The notes: generated by a model not told the origin, from the sequence alone. Positions 45,602 to 54,761 are shown, counted from the first letter of the stretch. The stretch is DNA of 64,000 nucleotides from Halovivax limisalsi (GCF_023093535.1 NZ_CP095757.1:868001-932000), one strand, 5' to 3'. Translations and numbers: made by a program.

Positions 45602-47410
45602 TTACTCCCGCCGCTCGGCGCGCAACTCCTCGGTCGCCTCGCGATCCAGTTCGCCGTCGGCGCTCACGACGACGCCGTAGTCCTCGCGGGCGCCCTCGGG
45701 CGAGACGTAGCCGTCGATGACGTCCTCGCGAACGGCCTCGGGATCCCGGTCGAGCGGGTGCCCGTAGCCCCCTCCGCCGCCGGAGCGGTTCGAGATGGTC
45801 TCGCCGGGTTCGAACTGGCCGCGCATCATGCCGACGAACTTCAGGTTCTCGCCGGCCTCGTCGTAGAGTTCCTCGTTGTCGACCAGCAGCTGGACGCGGT
45901 CCTCCCAGCCGTCCTCGAGGTCGAGGACGACGACGTTCTTCGCGCCGGGCTCGCCGCCCTCGAGGCCCCAGCCCTCGGTTTTCGTCTTCTGGATGATCGA
46001 GAGCCCGCCGCAGGGGGCGGTGAAACGGTAGTCGCGCTTGATGCCGAGCCCGCCGCGGTAGGCGCCGGGCCCGCCCGAGTCCTGGCGCAGCGAGAGCCCG
46101 TCGAACTGGATCGGGGCCTTGTTCTCGAAGACCTCGATCGGGATGTTGCGGACCATCGACTCGGCGATGTGCATCAGCGCGTTCGGCCCGTCGCGGACGT
46201 CGTTGCCGCCCCAGCCGACGCCCTCGTTGAGCGCCTCGACGAACGCGCGGCCCGTCTCCGGGTCCTCGCCGTAGAGCATGATGTCACAGAGGTCGCCGCC
46301 GGAGCTCGCCGAGACCTTCTCGGGGACGGCCTTCGCGAGCGCCTCGTAGATGACGTCGACCGCGAGGAACGCCGTCCACAGGGTGAACGTCGGGGCGGGG
46401 TACTCGGGGTTGAACATGTTGCCCGGCGGGACCTCGAGCGAGAGCGGCTCGTACTGGCCCTCGTTCGAGTCCTCGTCGGGCGTGGTGATGCTCTTGAACG
46501 CCAGCTTCGCGAGCGTCTGGCTCATGCCGAGCGGGACGTTCAGCGGGGCGTCGATCTGGTCGGACGACCCCGAGAGGTCGACCGTGAACTCGTCGCCCTC
46601 GATCGTCACCTCGGCCTCGATCCGCAGCAGGTCGTCCGGATCCGACGTGATGCCGTCGCCGTAGCCGACTGCGCTCCAGCTACCGTCGGGCAGGTCCTCG
46701 ACGGCGTCCCTGGCCGTTCGCTCGCCGTGGTCGATGACCGACTCGATGGCGGTCTCGACGGTGTCGGTGCCGTACTTCTCGTGGAGGCTGCGCAGCCGGT
46801 CGGCGCCGGTCTGCAGCGCGGCGATCTGGGCGTTGAGGTCGCCCAGCGTCTTGTCGGGAATCCGGGAGTTGAAGCGAATGAGGTCCATGATCTCCTCGTC
46901 CGGTTCGCCCTCCTTGTAGACCTTCGTCCCGGGGAAGATGACGCCCTCCTGGTGCATGTCCGTCGAGTCGAGGACGTAGCCCTCGTCCTTCGCGCCCAGG
47001 TCGAGCCAGTGGGCCCGACTCGCGGTGTAGCCGATGAGTTCCTCGTCGAGGAAGACCGGCTTGATCACCAGCACGTCGAGCGTGTGGGTCGAACTCCAGT
47101 AGGGGTAGTTACAGAGGATGATGTCGCCGGGATTCAGGTTCTCCTCGCCCAGGTGCTCGACGGTGCGGCGCAGGCCGTAGTCGTTCGCGCCGAGGAACAT
47201 CGAGAGGCCGGGCGAGTCCGCGACCAGCCGGCGATCGGCGTCGTACATCGAGATCCCGAAGTCGAGGATCTCGTAGATGATCGTGTTGTACGCCGTCCGG
47301 ATGAGCGTGCGCTGCATCTCGGTCGCGGCCGAGGTGAGGTAGTTGCGGATCACTTCGACCGTCGCGCCGTCGATCTCGTCCGCGGGGGTCGGTGCGCTCG
47401 TAGTACTCAT
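45602..47410 (-). CDS. hyuB: Hydantoinase B-family protein, NYPYW clade, paired with hyuA
   Basis: The 602-residue protein has EMQRTLIRTAYNT, the altered motif CNYPYWSSTHTLD, AHWLDLGAKDEGYVLDSTD, and the end GGGGYGHPLDRDPEAV with His in place of Asp. It terminates LRAERRE without the repeat-derived tail. It starts 2 bases after the hyuA at 47413, so this is the only member of its clade with its own hyuA. That makes it the likely reference subunit from which the nearby orphan copies were duplicated. Confidence 0.9.
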   Translation of the reverse strand: MSTTSAPTPADEIDGATVEVIRNYLTSAATEMQRTLIRTAYNTIIYEILDFGISMYDADRRLVADSPGLSMFLGANDYGLRRTVEHLGEENLNPGDIILCNYPYWSSTHTLDVLVIKPVFLDEELIGYTASRAHWLDLGAKDEGYVLDSTDMHQEGVIFPGTKVYKEGEPDEEIMDLIRFNSRIPDKTLGDLNAQIAALQTGADRLRSLHEKYGTDTVETAIESVIDHGERTARDAVEDLPDGSWSAVGYGDGITSDPDDLLRIEAEVTIEGDEFTVDLSGSSDQIDAPLNVPLGMSQTLAKLAFKSITTPDEDSNEGQYEPLSLEVPPGNMFNPEYPAPTFTLWTAFLAVDVIYEALAKAVPEKVSASSGGDLCDIMLYGEDPETGRAFVEALNEGVGWGGNDVRDGPNALMHIAESMVRNIPIEVFENKAPIQFDGLSLRQDSGGPGAYRGGLGIKRDYRFTAPCGGLSIIQKTKTEGWGLEGGEPGAKNVVVLDLEDGWEDRVQLLVDNEELYDEAGENLKFVGMMRGQFEPGETISNRSGGGGGYGHPLDRDPEAVREDVIDGYVSPEGAREDYGVVVSADGELDREATEELRAERRE

Positions 47411-47412
47411 GT

Positions 47413-49452
47413 TCAGTCCTCCTGGCTGATGAGGATGTGGCCGTACTCGTCGATCTCGGCGGTCTGGTCGGAGTGGTAGACGATGGTCGTCGTCGGCTCC
47501 TGGACGATCGCGGGGCCGGGCACCTCGTGACCCGGCTGGAGCTGTGCGCGCTCGTAGACGTCGAAGGTCGTCTTCTCGCGCTCGGCGAAGCAGTAGGCTT
47601 CGCGCGTGTCGACCGGCTCGACCGTCGGGTCGTCCGTCGGCTCCTGGGCCTCGATCGATGGCTTGTCGTTCTCGCCGATGGCGCGGACGCGCAGGTGGAC
47701 GACCTCCGGCGGGTCGTCCATCGTGTGACCGTAGCGGGTCTCGTGGCGCGCCTCGAAGCGCTCCCCTAACTCGTCGAGGCTCTCGACGTCGTTCGCGTCG
47801 ACCTCGACGGTGTGCTCCTGGCCGAGGTAGCGCATCTCGACGAAGCGTTCGAGCGTGCGCTCGTCGCCGGTGAAGCCTTCGTCGCCGAGGGTTTGGGCGC
47901 CCTCTTCCTCGAGATCGGCGAACTGCGCGTCGAACGCCTCGTAGTCGAGTTCGTCGAGGACGGTGATCGACGTCTGGGCCATGTCGTAGACGACGTCGGC
48001 CATCAGCATGCCCCAGGCGGAGAAGACCGATGGCGCCTGCGGGATGAGGACCTCGTCGGCGCCGATCTCGCGGGCCAGCAGCGGGACGAACAGCGAGCCG
48101 GCCCCGCCGTAGGAGACCATCGTGAAGTCCCGCGGGTCCAAGCCCTTCTCGACGGTGATCTCGCGGATCGCGCCGACCGTGTTCGCGAGCGTGACGTCGA
48201 AGACGCCGCGGGCCGCCTCGTCGACGGACATCTCGAGCGGGTCGGCCAGCTTCTCCTCGATGCCCTCGAGGGCGCCGGTCTGGTTCAGGTCCATGTCGCC
48301 GCCGAGGAAGGCGGCCGGGTCCATGTAGCCCAGCGCGACGGCGGCGTCGGTCACCGTCGGCTCGGTGCCGCCGCGACCGTAGCAGATCGGGCCCGGGTCC
48401 GCGCCGGCGCTCTTGGGGCCGACCTTGAGGAACTCGCCGTCGTGCCAGGCGATCGAGCCGCCGCCCGCGCCGATCGTCCGGATGTCGTAGACCGGGATCA
48501 TCATCGGCATGTGCCCGAGCGTCGAGTCGTACTCGACGGCCGGCGCGCCGTTCTCGATGACGCAGGCGTCGAGGCTGGTCCCGCCCATGTCGACCGCGAT
48601 CAGGTTGTCGCGGTCGGTGACGTCGCCGACGTGCGAGGCCCCGATGAGCCCGCCCGCCGGGCCCGAGAGGATCGTGTGGACCGGCGCGGTCGTCGCGTTC
48701 TCGGCGGTCAGCGTCCCGCCGCCCGAGCGCGTGATGAAGAACGAGCCGTCGAAGCCGTCCTCGCGCAGCGCGCCGTCGAGGCGGTCGACGTAGTTCTCGA
48801 AGATCGGCTTGATGTAGGCGTCGAGGACGGCCGTGCTCGTGCGCTCGTACTCGCGGTACTCGCCGGTGATGTCGCTCGACAGCGAGAGGCTGACGTCGGG
48901 GACCTCCTCGCGGATGATCTCGCCGGCCTGGCGCTCGTGCTCGCCGTTGCGATAGGAGTGGAGGAAGCAGATCGCGATCGACTCGACGTCGTGGTCGTCG
49001 ACCAGTTCGCGGGCGGCCTCGCGGACCGCGTCCTCGTCGAGGGGCTCGCTCACGTCACCGTTGGCGTCGATCCGGCCCGGAACGCCGATGCGGCGGCGAC
49101 GGGGCACGATCTGTTCGGGCTTCTTGTACCGGATGTCGTACATCGACTCGCGCTCGACGTTGGTGCGACCGATCTCGAAGACGTCGCGAAAGCCCTCGTT
49201 GGTGACGATGCCCGTTCGGGCGCCCTCTCGTTCGAGGAATGCGTTGATACCGAGGGTCGTCCCGTGGACGAACGCCTCCGTCTCGGCGAGATCGGCGCCG
49301 ACCTTGTCCTTGGCGTTGAGAACGCCCTTCTCCGGCTGGTCGGGTGTCGTCGAGGCCTTCTCGACGTTGATCTCGCCCGTCTCCCGATCGAACATGATCG
49401 AGTCGACGAACGTTCCACCGATGTCTACGGCTAGGCGGTCTTTCGACTCCAT
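47413..49452 (-). CDS. hyuA: Hydantoinase A / 5-oxoprolinase alpha family subunit
   Basis: The 679-residue protein starts MESKDRLAVDIGGTFVDS (phosphate loop at residues 9-15), then HGTTLGINAFLE near 62 and LIAVDMGGTSLDACVI and GAGGGSIAWHDGE in the middle. These are the ATP-site elements of HyuA. The ATG at 49452 directly precedes the first strand and is preferred over an in-frame start 66 bases upstream. It is first in the minus-strand series hyuA-hyuB-M24-hyuB-cupin-hyuB, and may serve several HyuB partners. Confidence 0.9.
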   Translation of the reverse strand: MESKDRLAVDIGGTFVDSIMFDRETGEINVEKASTTPDQPEKGVLNAKDKVGADLAETEAFVHGTTLGINAFLEREGARTGIVTNEGFRDVFEIGRTNVERESMYDIRYKKPEQIVPRRRRIGVPGRIDANGDVSEPLDEDAVREAARELVDDHDVESIAICFLHSYRNGEHERQAGEIIREEVPDVSLSLSSDITGEYREYERTSTAVLDAYIKPIFENYVDRLDGALREDGFDGSFFITRSGGGTLTAENATTAPVHTILSGPAGGLIGASHVGDVTDRDNLIAVDMGGTSLDACVIENGAPAVEYDSTLGHMPMMIPVYDIRTIGAGGGSIAWHDGEFLKVGPKSAGADPGPICYGRGGTEPTVTDAAVALGYMDPAAFLGGDMDLNQTGALEGIEEKLADPLEMSVDEAARGVFDVTLANTVGAIREITVEKGLDPRDFTMVSYGGAGSLFVPLLAREIGADEVLIPQAPSVFSAWGMLMADVVYDMAQTSITVLDELDYEAFDAQFADLEEEGAQTLGDEGFTGDERTLERFVEMRYLGQEHTVEVDANDVESLDELGERFEARHETRYGHTMDDPPEVVHLRVRAIGENDKPSIEAQEPTDDPTVEPVDTREAYCFAEREKTTFDVYERAQLQPGHEVPGPAIVQEPTTTIVYHSDQTAEIDEYGHILISQED

Positions 49453-50310
49453 GGTTATGGATTGCAAACGCAGCGCAAATAGATTGGGGTTCCAGTAACG
49501 AACCGGTACGCCGGGCAACAGGTCGGAGCGCTGTCGGTCGGTTTTCGGCTCGGATCTGACCGGTACGCTGCGCGAGACGAACGGCGAAACGACGGAAGAG
49601 AATTTGAAAAATAATTACTCAAAATTTCGACTCTCCGGCTGACCTGTCCGTGAGCGTGTGACCTACCCGGCGGGTTGGCTGGCAATACACTGTCTGGTGG
49701 TAGTGAACAATTGTCGCCGTGCACGTGCCGGGCAGGCTTCAACCTGCGAGCGGTTCGGCGCCTACTGGTGTGGACGACGGGGCCGCGGACGCGATCCCTC
49801 TTCCCGTGCGGTGCTCGGCGGGGGACTCGCGCGTACGGTCCGGAAAGGCGCCACTCGGCCGTACGTGCGGGCGTACACTTCTCTCGGCCGCTTGAGGGAG
49901 ATCGTCCGGGGTCCCTCGCCCGAACGGCGTCCGAATCGCCGGTTCGAGTCGGGGCACGGCCTATCCGGTCGAGGGCGATATTCTGGTGCAGACCGATGAA
50001 TCGGCCCACATCGGTACGCGCAGCCGAAACGAGCGGTCGGGGTGGAATCGACGCAGGTCGCCGAGGGTGGCAGCAGGGGTCAGCCGCGACGAAGCGATGC
50101 TCGCCAACGGGGACCGTCGGCAACTAACGATCGAATGGTGCGACAAAATTCGAGTAACTATTATTCTTTTGAATCGTGGCCGTGCCGGTCGGGGCTACGT
50201 GTCGTATCCGGGACCGACCGGATCGTGCCGGAGCCGAATCCGGCGTCGATGCGGCGCGACGGTGGAACCGTTTCAGAAAGCCTTTGGATCGGATATGCGA
50301 ACGGTGGCGC
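49453..50310. other. Divergent intergenic region with two AT-rich inverted motifs
   Basis: No gene is supported in 858 bases. Two AT-rich islands resemble each other in inverted orientation: 49610-49627 (AATAATTACTCAAAATTT) and 50146-50170 (its reverse complement resembles AATAATAGTTACTCGAATTT). The first could serve hyuA and the second the CNNM-type gene. The DNA between them has no coding signature. Confidence 0.5.
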
Positions 50311-51357
50311 ATGGAAACGGTCGAGATCGTCGCCCGAATTCTCGCCGGGGTGGGTCTCATCGGGATCAACGCCTACTTCGTCGCCGTCGAGTTCGCGCTA
50401 ACGCGTACGCGACAGTTCCCGGAATCCGAATTCGACGAGCCGCGGCTGCGCCGGGCCTGGAAGATGACCGAGGACCTCGAACTGTACCTGACGACGTGTC
50501 AGATCTGGATCTCCGGGACGTCCATCGCGCTGGGGATCGTCGCGGAACCCGGACTCGCGGCCGTCTTCGAGCCCATCTTCGCGAATACGACGCTCGCTTC
50601 CGCCGGGGCCGGGTCGGTGCTCGCGTTCCTGCTGATCAACCTGATCCACCTGACCCACGGCGAGCAGACGCCGACGTACCTCGGCGTCGAGCGCTCGAAG
50701 CAGGTGGCCCGCTACGCCGGTCCGCTGTACTGGTTCGCCTTCTCCATCAAACCCTTCATCCGCTTCGGCGACTGGGTGGCGAAGGCGACGCTGCGCCTGT
50801 TCGGCGTCGAGATGACGGGCGCCTGGACCGAGTCCGAGGCCGGCGAGGCCGTCATCGAGTCGCGTGCGGACCTGCGAAATCGCCTGGGTGACGTCCTCGA
50901 ACGGGGCGAGATCCCCGAAGACCGGCGCGAGGAGGTGATGGCCGCGCTGGACGTCGGCGACCAGCCCGTTCGCGAGGTCATGGTCCCGCCCGACGAGATC
51001 GTCGCGCTCTCGACGGAGGCAGACTTCGCCGAGAACGCCCGCCGGATGGAAGCGAGCCCGCAGACCCGCTACCCGCTCGTCGGCGATGATCTGACGGACT
51101 TCCGGGGGATCGTCTACCTTCCCAGTTTCACCCGACACCGCGAGGCCTTCGCCGACGGCTCGCTCGACTTCGAGGCGCTGGCCGCGCCGCCGATGACGCT
51201 CTCGCCGGATGCGGACGTCAGCGACGCGATCGACCAGTTCCAGACCGAGGGCCAGGAACTCGCGCTCGTGATCGAGGACGGCGACGTCGTCGGCCTGGTG
51301 ACCGTGACGGACCTCCTCGAGGCGATCATCGGCGACATCGAGGATCCGCTGGACTGA
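50311..51357 (+). CDS. CNNM/CorC-type membrane protein with CBS pair (hemolysin family)
   Basis: The 348-residue protein has an N-terminal CNNM (DUF21) membrane domain of three to four TMs, with NAYFVAVEFAL near residue 20 and LINLIHLTHGEQTPTYLG near 110. A cytoplasmic CBS-domain pair follows, with VREVMVPPDEIVALS as its start and VVGLVTVTDLLEAIIGDIED as its end. Family members are proposed Mg2+ or Co2+ transporters or regulators. The ATG at 50311 precedes TM1; an upstream frame extension is basic and non-homologous in appearance. The C-terminal CorC/HlyC domain is missing or very short, which is common in archaeal members. Confidence 0.85.
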   Translation: METVEIVARILAGVGLIGINAYFVAVEFALTRTRQFPESEFDEPRLRRAWKMTEDLELYLTTCQIWISGTSIALGIVAEPGLAAVFEPIFANTTLASAGAGSVLAFLLINLIHLTHGEQTPTYLGVERSKQVARYAGPLYWFAFSIKPFIRFGDWVAKATLRLFGVEMTGAWTESEAGEAVIESRADLRNRLGDVLERGEIPEDRREEVMAALDVGDQPVREVMVPPDEIVALSTEADFAENARRMEASPQTRYPLVGDDLTDFRGIVYLPSFTRHREAFADGSLDFEALAAPPMTLSPDADVSDAIDQFQTEGQELALVIEDGDVVGLVTVTDLLEAIIGDIEDPLD

Positions 51358-51420
51358 GGGCGTGTTCTCACTCCGCTCGTTCCGGTGGAACTCGACGGTT
51401 CGAACTCAGCTATGTCGATA

Positions 51421-51773
51421 TCACGCTCGCCGAAGCCCGAGACTGTACTCGAGGGCGGTGTCTACTTCCTGAAGCCGGTCGCGCGGGATCGAGCCGACCC
51501 GGTCAGTGATTCGATGCTCGATCGACACCGTTCGAATCTGACTACAGATCGCGACCGAATCTTCTCGGAGTTCGCTTCTGCTTCCGGAAGTAGAACTTCG
51601 AACGGGTAGAGCTCGTCACCGAACGACGTCGTTAGCGGGACGACGATCGTCGTTGGTGCATTTTTGTTCCCGACGTCGTTCTGGACGACGAGATACGGTC
51701 GACTCCCGCGCTGTTCAGACCCGCCTGTCGGATCGAGTTCGACGATGACGATGTCTCCGCGTCGAATAGACAT
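51421..51773 (-). pseudogene. mazF: MazF/PemK-family toxin gene, frameshifted
   Basis: The N-terminal two thirds are a normal MazF: RRGDIVIVELDPTGG, SEQRGSRPYLVVQND with the catalytic arginine, and VVPLTTS with the catalytic threonine. After EANSEK the current frame reads a nonsense tail and stops at 51462. If one G is restored at about 51561 (AAGATTCGG to AAGGATTCGG on the minus strand), the frame continues KDSVAICSQIRTVSIEHRI and ends LEYSLGLRRA at 51421. That is the expected MazF C-terminus. So the gene is either broken by a 1-base deletion or contains a sequence error. It starts 3 bases after the antitoxin gene. Confidence 0.85.
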
Positions 51774-51776
51774 CGA

Positions 51777-52052
51777 TCACGCATCCTCCCACTCCGGTGC
51801 GTCGCCGAGTTCGTCGGTCGCCTCTCGACCGATACCGGACAGTTCCTCGGCGAGTTCGCGATGTTGTGCTGCTCGACGCTGGTACCCTTCTGCGAGTTTC
51901 TCTCGTGACGGCGTCGGTTCGATGACGATCTTGTTCTCGTCCCGACGGACGGTGACGTCGTCACCCCCTCGAATACCGAACTCGTCGCGGAGTTCCTTCG
52001 GAATCGTAACTTGGCCCCGCGATCCGACCGTTCGTTTCTCGATGTCGGCCAT
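51777..52052 (-). CDS. mazE: AbrB/SpoVT (MazE-like) antitoxin
   Basis: The 91-residue protein has an N-terminal AbrB/SpoVT swapped-hairpin DNA-binding domain (TVGSRGQVTIPKELRDEFGI, only in part diagnostic; residues 8-27, followed by GDDVTVRRD). A helical C-terminal region (residues 50-91) would wrap the toxin. Such antitoxins neutralise MazF and repress their own promoter. Direct 11-bp repeats just upstream fit that role. Confidence 0.85.
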   Translation of the reverse strand: MADIEKRTVGSRGQVTIPKELRDEFGIRGGDDVTVRRDENKIVIEPTPSREKLAEGYQRRAAQHRELAEELSGIGREATDELGDAPEWEDA

Positions 52053-52056
52053 ACGT

Positions 52057-52088
52057 ATTCATATCCTATTCATATCCTATTCATACCC
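52057..52088 (-). promoter_or_regulatory. Direct 11-bp repeats upstream of mazE, probable operator/promoter
   Basis: The + strand shows ATTCATATCCT at 52057-52067 and again at 52068-52078, then ATTCATAC at 52079-52086. The 11-bp period places the sites on one DNA face. The block ends 5 bases before the mazE start codon and is AT-rich enough to act as core promoter as well. Confidence 0.65.
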
Positions 52089-52147
52089 AAATGCGTTTCG
52101 GAAGCAACCAGTCGAGCGGGGTGGACGAGATACCGTTGCCGACGGAC

Positions 52148-52492
52148 TCACTCGTCGGTCCGCTTCGCCAGCACCAGCAACGCGACGCTGTCTTCGAGCG
52201 CCTCCGGCGAGACGTCCTGGTTGCCGTCGAAGCGGACGACGTCGCCGGCCTCGATCGCGTGTTCGTCCTCGCCGAGCGTCATCGAGATGCTCCCTTCCAG
52301 CAAGTGACAGACGATCCGGCGGTCGGGGTGCTGGTGGGCCGGCACGGACTCGCCCGCTTCGAGCGTGAGACGGATCGTCATCGGCTCTTCCTCGAAGCAG
52401 TGGGCGTGAGGCGATCCCTCGAGGTCGTCGAGACGGACGCGCTCCGTCGGGGCGACCGGCTGTGTCTCCGCAGCGGAGTCGGATGATGCCAT
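52148..52492 (-). CDS. Cupin-domain protein
   Basis: The 114-residue single cupin has motif 1 PAHQHPDRRIVCHLLEGSI (residues about 50-68) and motif 2 AIEAGDVVRFDGNQD. In the second motif the usual histidine is replaced by asparagine, so metal binding may be altered. The ATG at 52492 (MASSDSA) is chosen as the start of recognisable sequence; the frame extends further upstream with implausible composition. It appears to stand alone beside the mazEF locus. Confidence 0.75.
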   Translation of the reverse strand: MASSDSAAETQPVAPTERVRLDDLEGSPHAHCFEEEPMTIRLTLEAGESVPAHQHPDRRIVCHLLEGSISMTLGEDEHAIEAGDVVRFDGNQDVSPEALEDSVALLVLAKRTDE

Positions 52493-52587
52493 ACGCGGTT
52501 CTGGGACGTCGAGGGGCTTCGGTGGACGGCCGAACTTGTTCGCCTTTCGCTGGCGGTGATCCGGTGGAGCGACCAGCCGGCGGCTCG

Positions 52588-53889
52588 TCACCGGCGCTGT
52601 TCGAAGATCGACAGCAGGATCCAGGCGTAGCCGAGCGAGGCGGCGAAGACGATGGCCGAACCGGTCGCCGTGAGGGCGGCGGGATCGAGGGCCACGATCC
52701 CGTCGAGCGCTGCCGTCGCTTCGAGACCGACCCCGACGGCCTCGATCGCGAACCCGACGGCCAGGCCGACGATGACCAGCAGGGCGTTTCGGTCCCCGAC
52801 GCCGGGCGCCTCGCCGATCGCGGGCGGGTAGAACTGGTAGGTGACGCCGACGATCGTCAGTCCCAGAAATCCGCCGAGGGCGAGCCGGTAGTGGGCCGTC
52901 GCGAGCCCGGGATCGAGGCCGTGGACGCCCATTCCCCACCCGAGTGCGACGACCACCACCCCGAAGAGCGCACCCGCACCGACCCCGGTGAATCCGACGC
53001 GGCGGCGGTCGCTGTTCGCGATCAGTTCGAGGACGACCAGCGCGTAGGCGACGACGGCGACCGCGAGCAGCGTCGCACCGAGGGCGAAGGCGGGTCCGCC
53101 GTAGAAGTCGAACGCGAGGAGGAACGGAGCGGGCGCGCCGGCCGCGAGCGCGGTGGCGACGAGGGAAAATCGGGGCGTGCCGACGAGAAATCGCGGGAGG
53201 AGGCGAAAGCCGACGCCGAACAGCATGAGCACGGCCGCGCCCGCGGCGAGGACGTGCGTCGCCGCTGGGCCGGTTGGCATCGGGGAGAGGGAGGCGGCCC
53301 CGAGCGGGCCGAGTACCACATCGATCGGTGACGGCCGCACGTCAAGTGCTTCCGCGACTGGCAGGAGACTTCCCCAGACCAGGTAGAAGCCGACGAGCGG
53401 GACGACGGCGTTGGCCGCCCGGTCGACGCGGCGTCGCTCCGCGTTCGCCTCCGATGTCCCCGTCTCCGATCCCGTGAGATTGTCTCGGACGGTCCAGGCG
53501 AGCGTGCCGACGAAGACGAGGACGCCGGCGAGCCACGCGAGCGCGCCGACGGTGAGCAGTCCATCCGCGCTCAGGCCGACCGCTTCGGAGCGGCCGACCA
53601 GCGGATCGCCGGGGCCCAGCCGACCGAAAAAGAGCCCCAGGACGCCGACGGTGGCGAACGGGAGGTGCGCGAGCGGCGCCGACGGGAGCGCCAGCTCGCG
53701 GTCGAAGTAGGAGGGGACGAGCGCGTAGGCCTTCCCGAAGACGACCGAGAAGACGAAGCCGTAGAGCCCCGTGACGACCGCGGCGGAGCGACTCGCGCCC
53801 GCGAGGACGGCCGCGTTGAACGCGACGAACCAGACGACGCCCGCAGCGACGAACGCCCGCGACCCGCGCGTCGCGGCCGTCGCGCTCAC
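52588..53889 (-). CDS. Polytopic membrane protein resembling heme-copper oxidase subunit I
   Basis: The 433-residue protein has about twelve hydrophobic segments. Two segments follow a His-x-Leu...Gly...Pro pattern: THVLAAGAAVLMLFGVG followed by RLLPRF, and AHYRLALGGF followed by VTYQFYPP. These resemble the heme-binding helices of cbb3/nitric-oxide-reductase-like subunit I, although the copper-site histidines are not evident. No function is established. The gene at 60586 has a similar layout. The start at 53889 is the first Met before TM1. Confidence 0.6.
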   Translation of the reverse strand: MSATAATRGSRAFVAAGVVWFVAFNAAVLAGASRSAAVVTGLYGFVFSVVFGKAYALVPSYFDRELALPSAPLAHLPFATVGVLGLFFGRLGPGDPLVGRSEAVGLSADGLLTVGALAWLAGVLVFVGTLAWTVRDNLTGSETGTSEANAERRRVDRAANAVVPLVGFYLVWGSLLPVAEALDVRPSPIDVVLGPLGAASLSPMPTGPAATHVLAAGAAVLMLFGVGFRLLPRFLVGTPRFSLVATALAAGAPAPFLLAFDFYGGPAFALGATLLAVAVVAYALVVLELIANSDRRRVGFTGVGAGALFGVVVVALGWGMGVHGLDPGLATAHYRLALGGFLGLTIVGVTYQFYPPAIGEAPGVGDRNALLVIVGLAVGFAIEAVGVGLEATAALDGIVALDPAALTATGSAIVFAASLGYAWILLSIFEQRR

Positions 53890-54200
53890 GGTCGATCACC
53901 GCCGATCGGCACCTCGCCGAGAATCCGCAGATCGACGATCCGGGTCACCATTGACGGTCCTTCACAGTCCAGCCCGTTGAATCCTTCCCGGAACTGATGC
54001 GTTTCCGGCGCCGTTCGTCGGGAGATTGGGCGCTCGACTGGGACCGGTCGATCGGTTGGAACCCGCGCCGAGGGCACGTCGCGGCGTCGCGACCGAGACG
54101 TGCGTCGAGCGGGCGCTGCAGCGTCGATGATGCCGACGACCCGGACGGCCCGGTGCCCGGTCGGCCGGTCCGGACGAACCGTGGGCCGGCTAGCCCGTTA
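53890..54200. other. Gene-free region
   Basis: No convincing gene, promoter or repeat is seen in these 311 bases between two minus-strand genes; the promoter of the gene at 52588 should lie near 53890-53960. Confidence 0.4.
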
Positions 54201-54650
54201 TCACTCCCGGAGCGTCTTTGCCATGCAGGTCGCCGATTGCGGGCACAGCTCCGCGAACTCGGTCGTCTCACGGATGCGCGCCGGGGCGTCCGCCCGATCG
54301 ATCTCGCGGTAGCCCCGGCGGCGGAAGAACGGGGCCGCGGACGTGGTCAGCAGGTACAACCGCGCCACGTCGCTTGCTCGCGCCTCGCCTTCGAGCGCCT
54401 CGCACAGCGCCGTTCCGTAGCCCTCGCCCCGTTTCTCGTCGACGATCGCGACCGACCGTAAGAGTCCGTCGGTGCCGTACGCCTCGAGGCCGCCCGTCCC
54501 GACGCACTCGCCCGCCGCGTAGGCGAGGAAGAACGCCGCCGGGGTCGCCCGGACGTCGGCGGTTGGGAGCCCGCACGCGTCCAGCAGCGAGACGACGCGA
54601 TCGACGGTCGACGCGTCCGCTCGCTCGAGTGTTATCCCGTCGGTTGTCAT
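54201..54650 (-). CDS. arsN2: GNAT N-acetyltransferase, ArsN2-like
   Basis: The 149-residue GNAT protein has LLRSVAIVDEKRGEGYGTAL (acetyl-CoA loop, residues about 65-84), LYLLTTSAAPFFRRRGY and RADAPARIRETTEFAELCP near the end. The last two are the hallmarks of ArsN2-type acetyltransferases found in arsenic resistance loci, where they are thought to detoxify an organoarsenical or related compound. It follows the arsR-arsM group in the same orientation after a gap of 111 bases, which supports the call. Confidence 0.82.
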   Translation of the reverse strand: MTTDGITLERADASTVDRVVSLLDACGLPTADVRATPAAFFLAYAAGECVGTGGLEAYGTDGLLRSVAIVDEKRGEGYGTALCEALEGEARASDVARLYLLTTSAAPFFRRRGYREIDRADAPARIRETTEFAELCPQSATCMAKTLRE

Positions 54651-54761
54651 GGGATCTCGCTGGTGGCGTGTCCCCGGTTCGCTCGACCGGTTACGATGCC
54701 GCCATCCCGGTCTCGACGAGGCCGGCCGCGATGCGGGCGTCGCGCCGGCGAGGCCGGTCGC

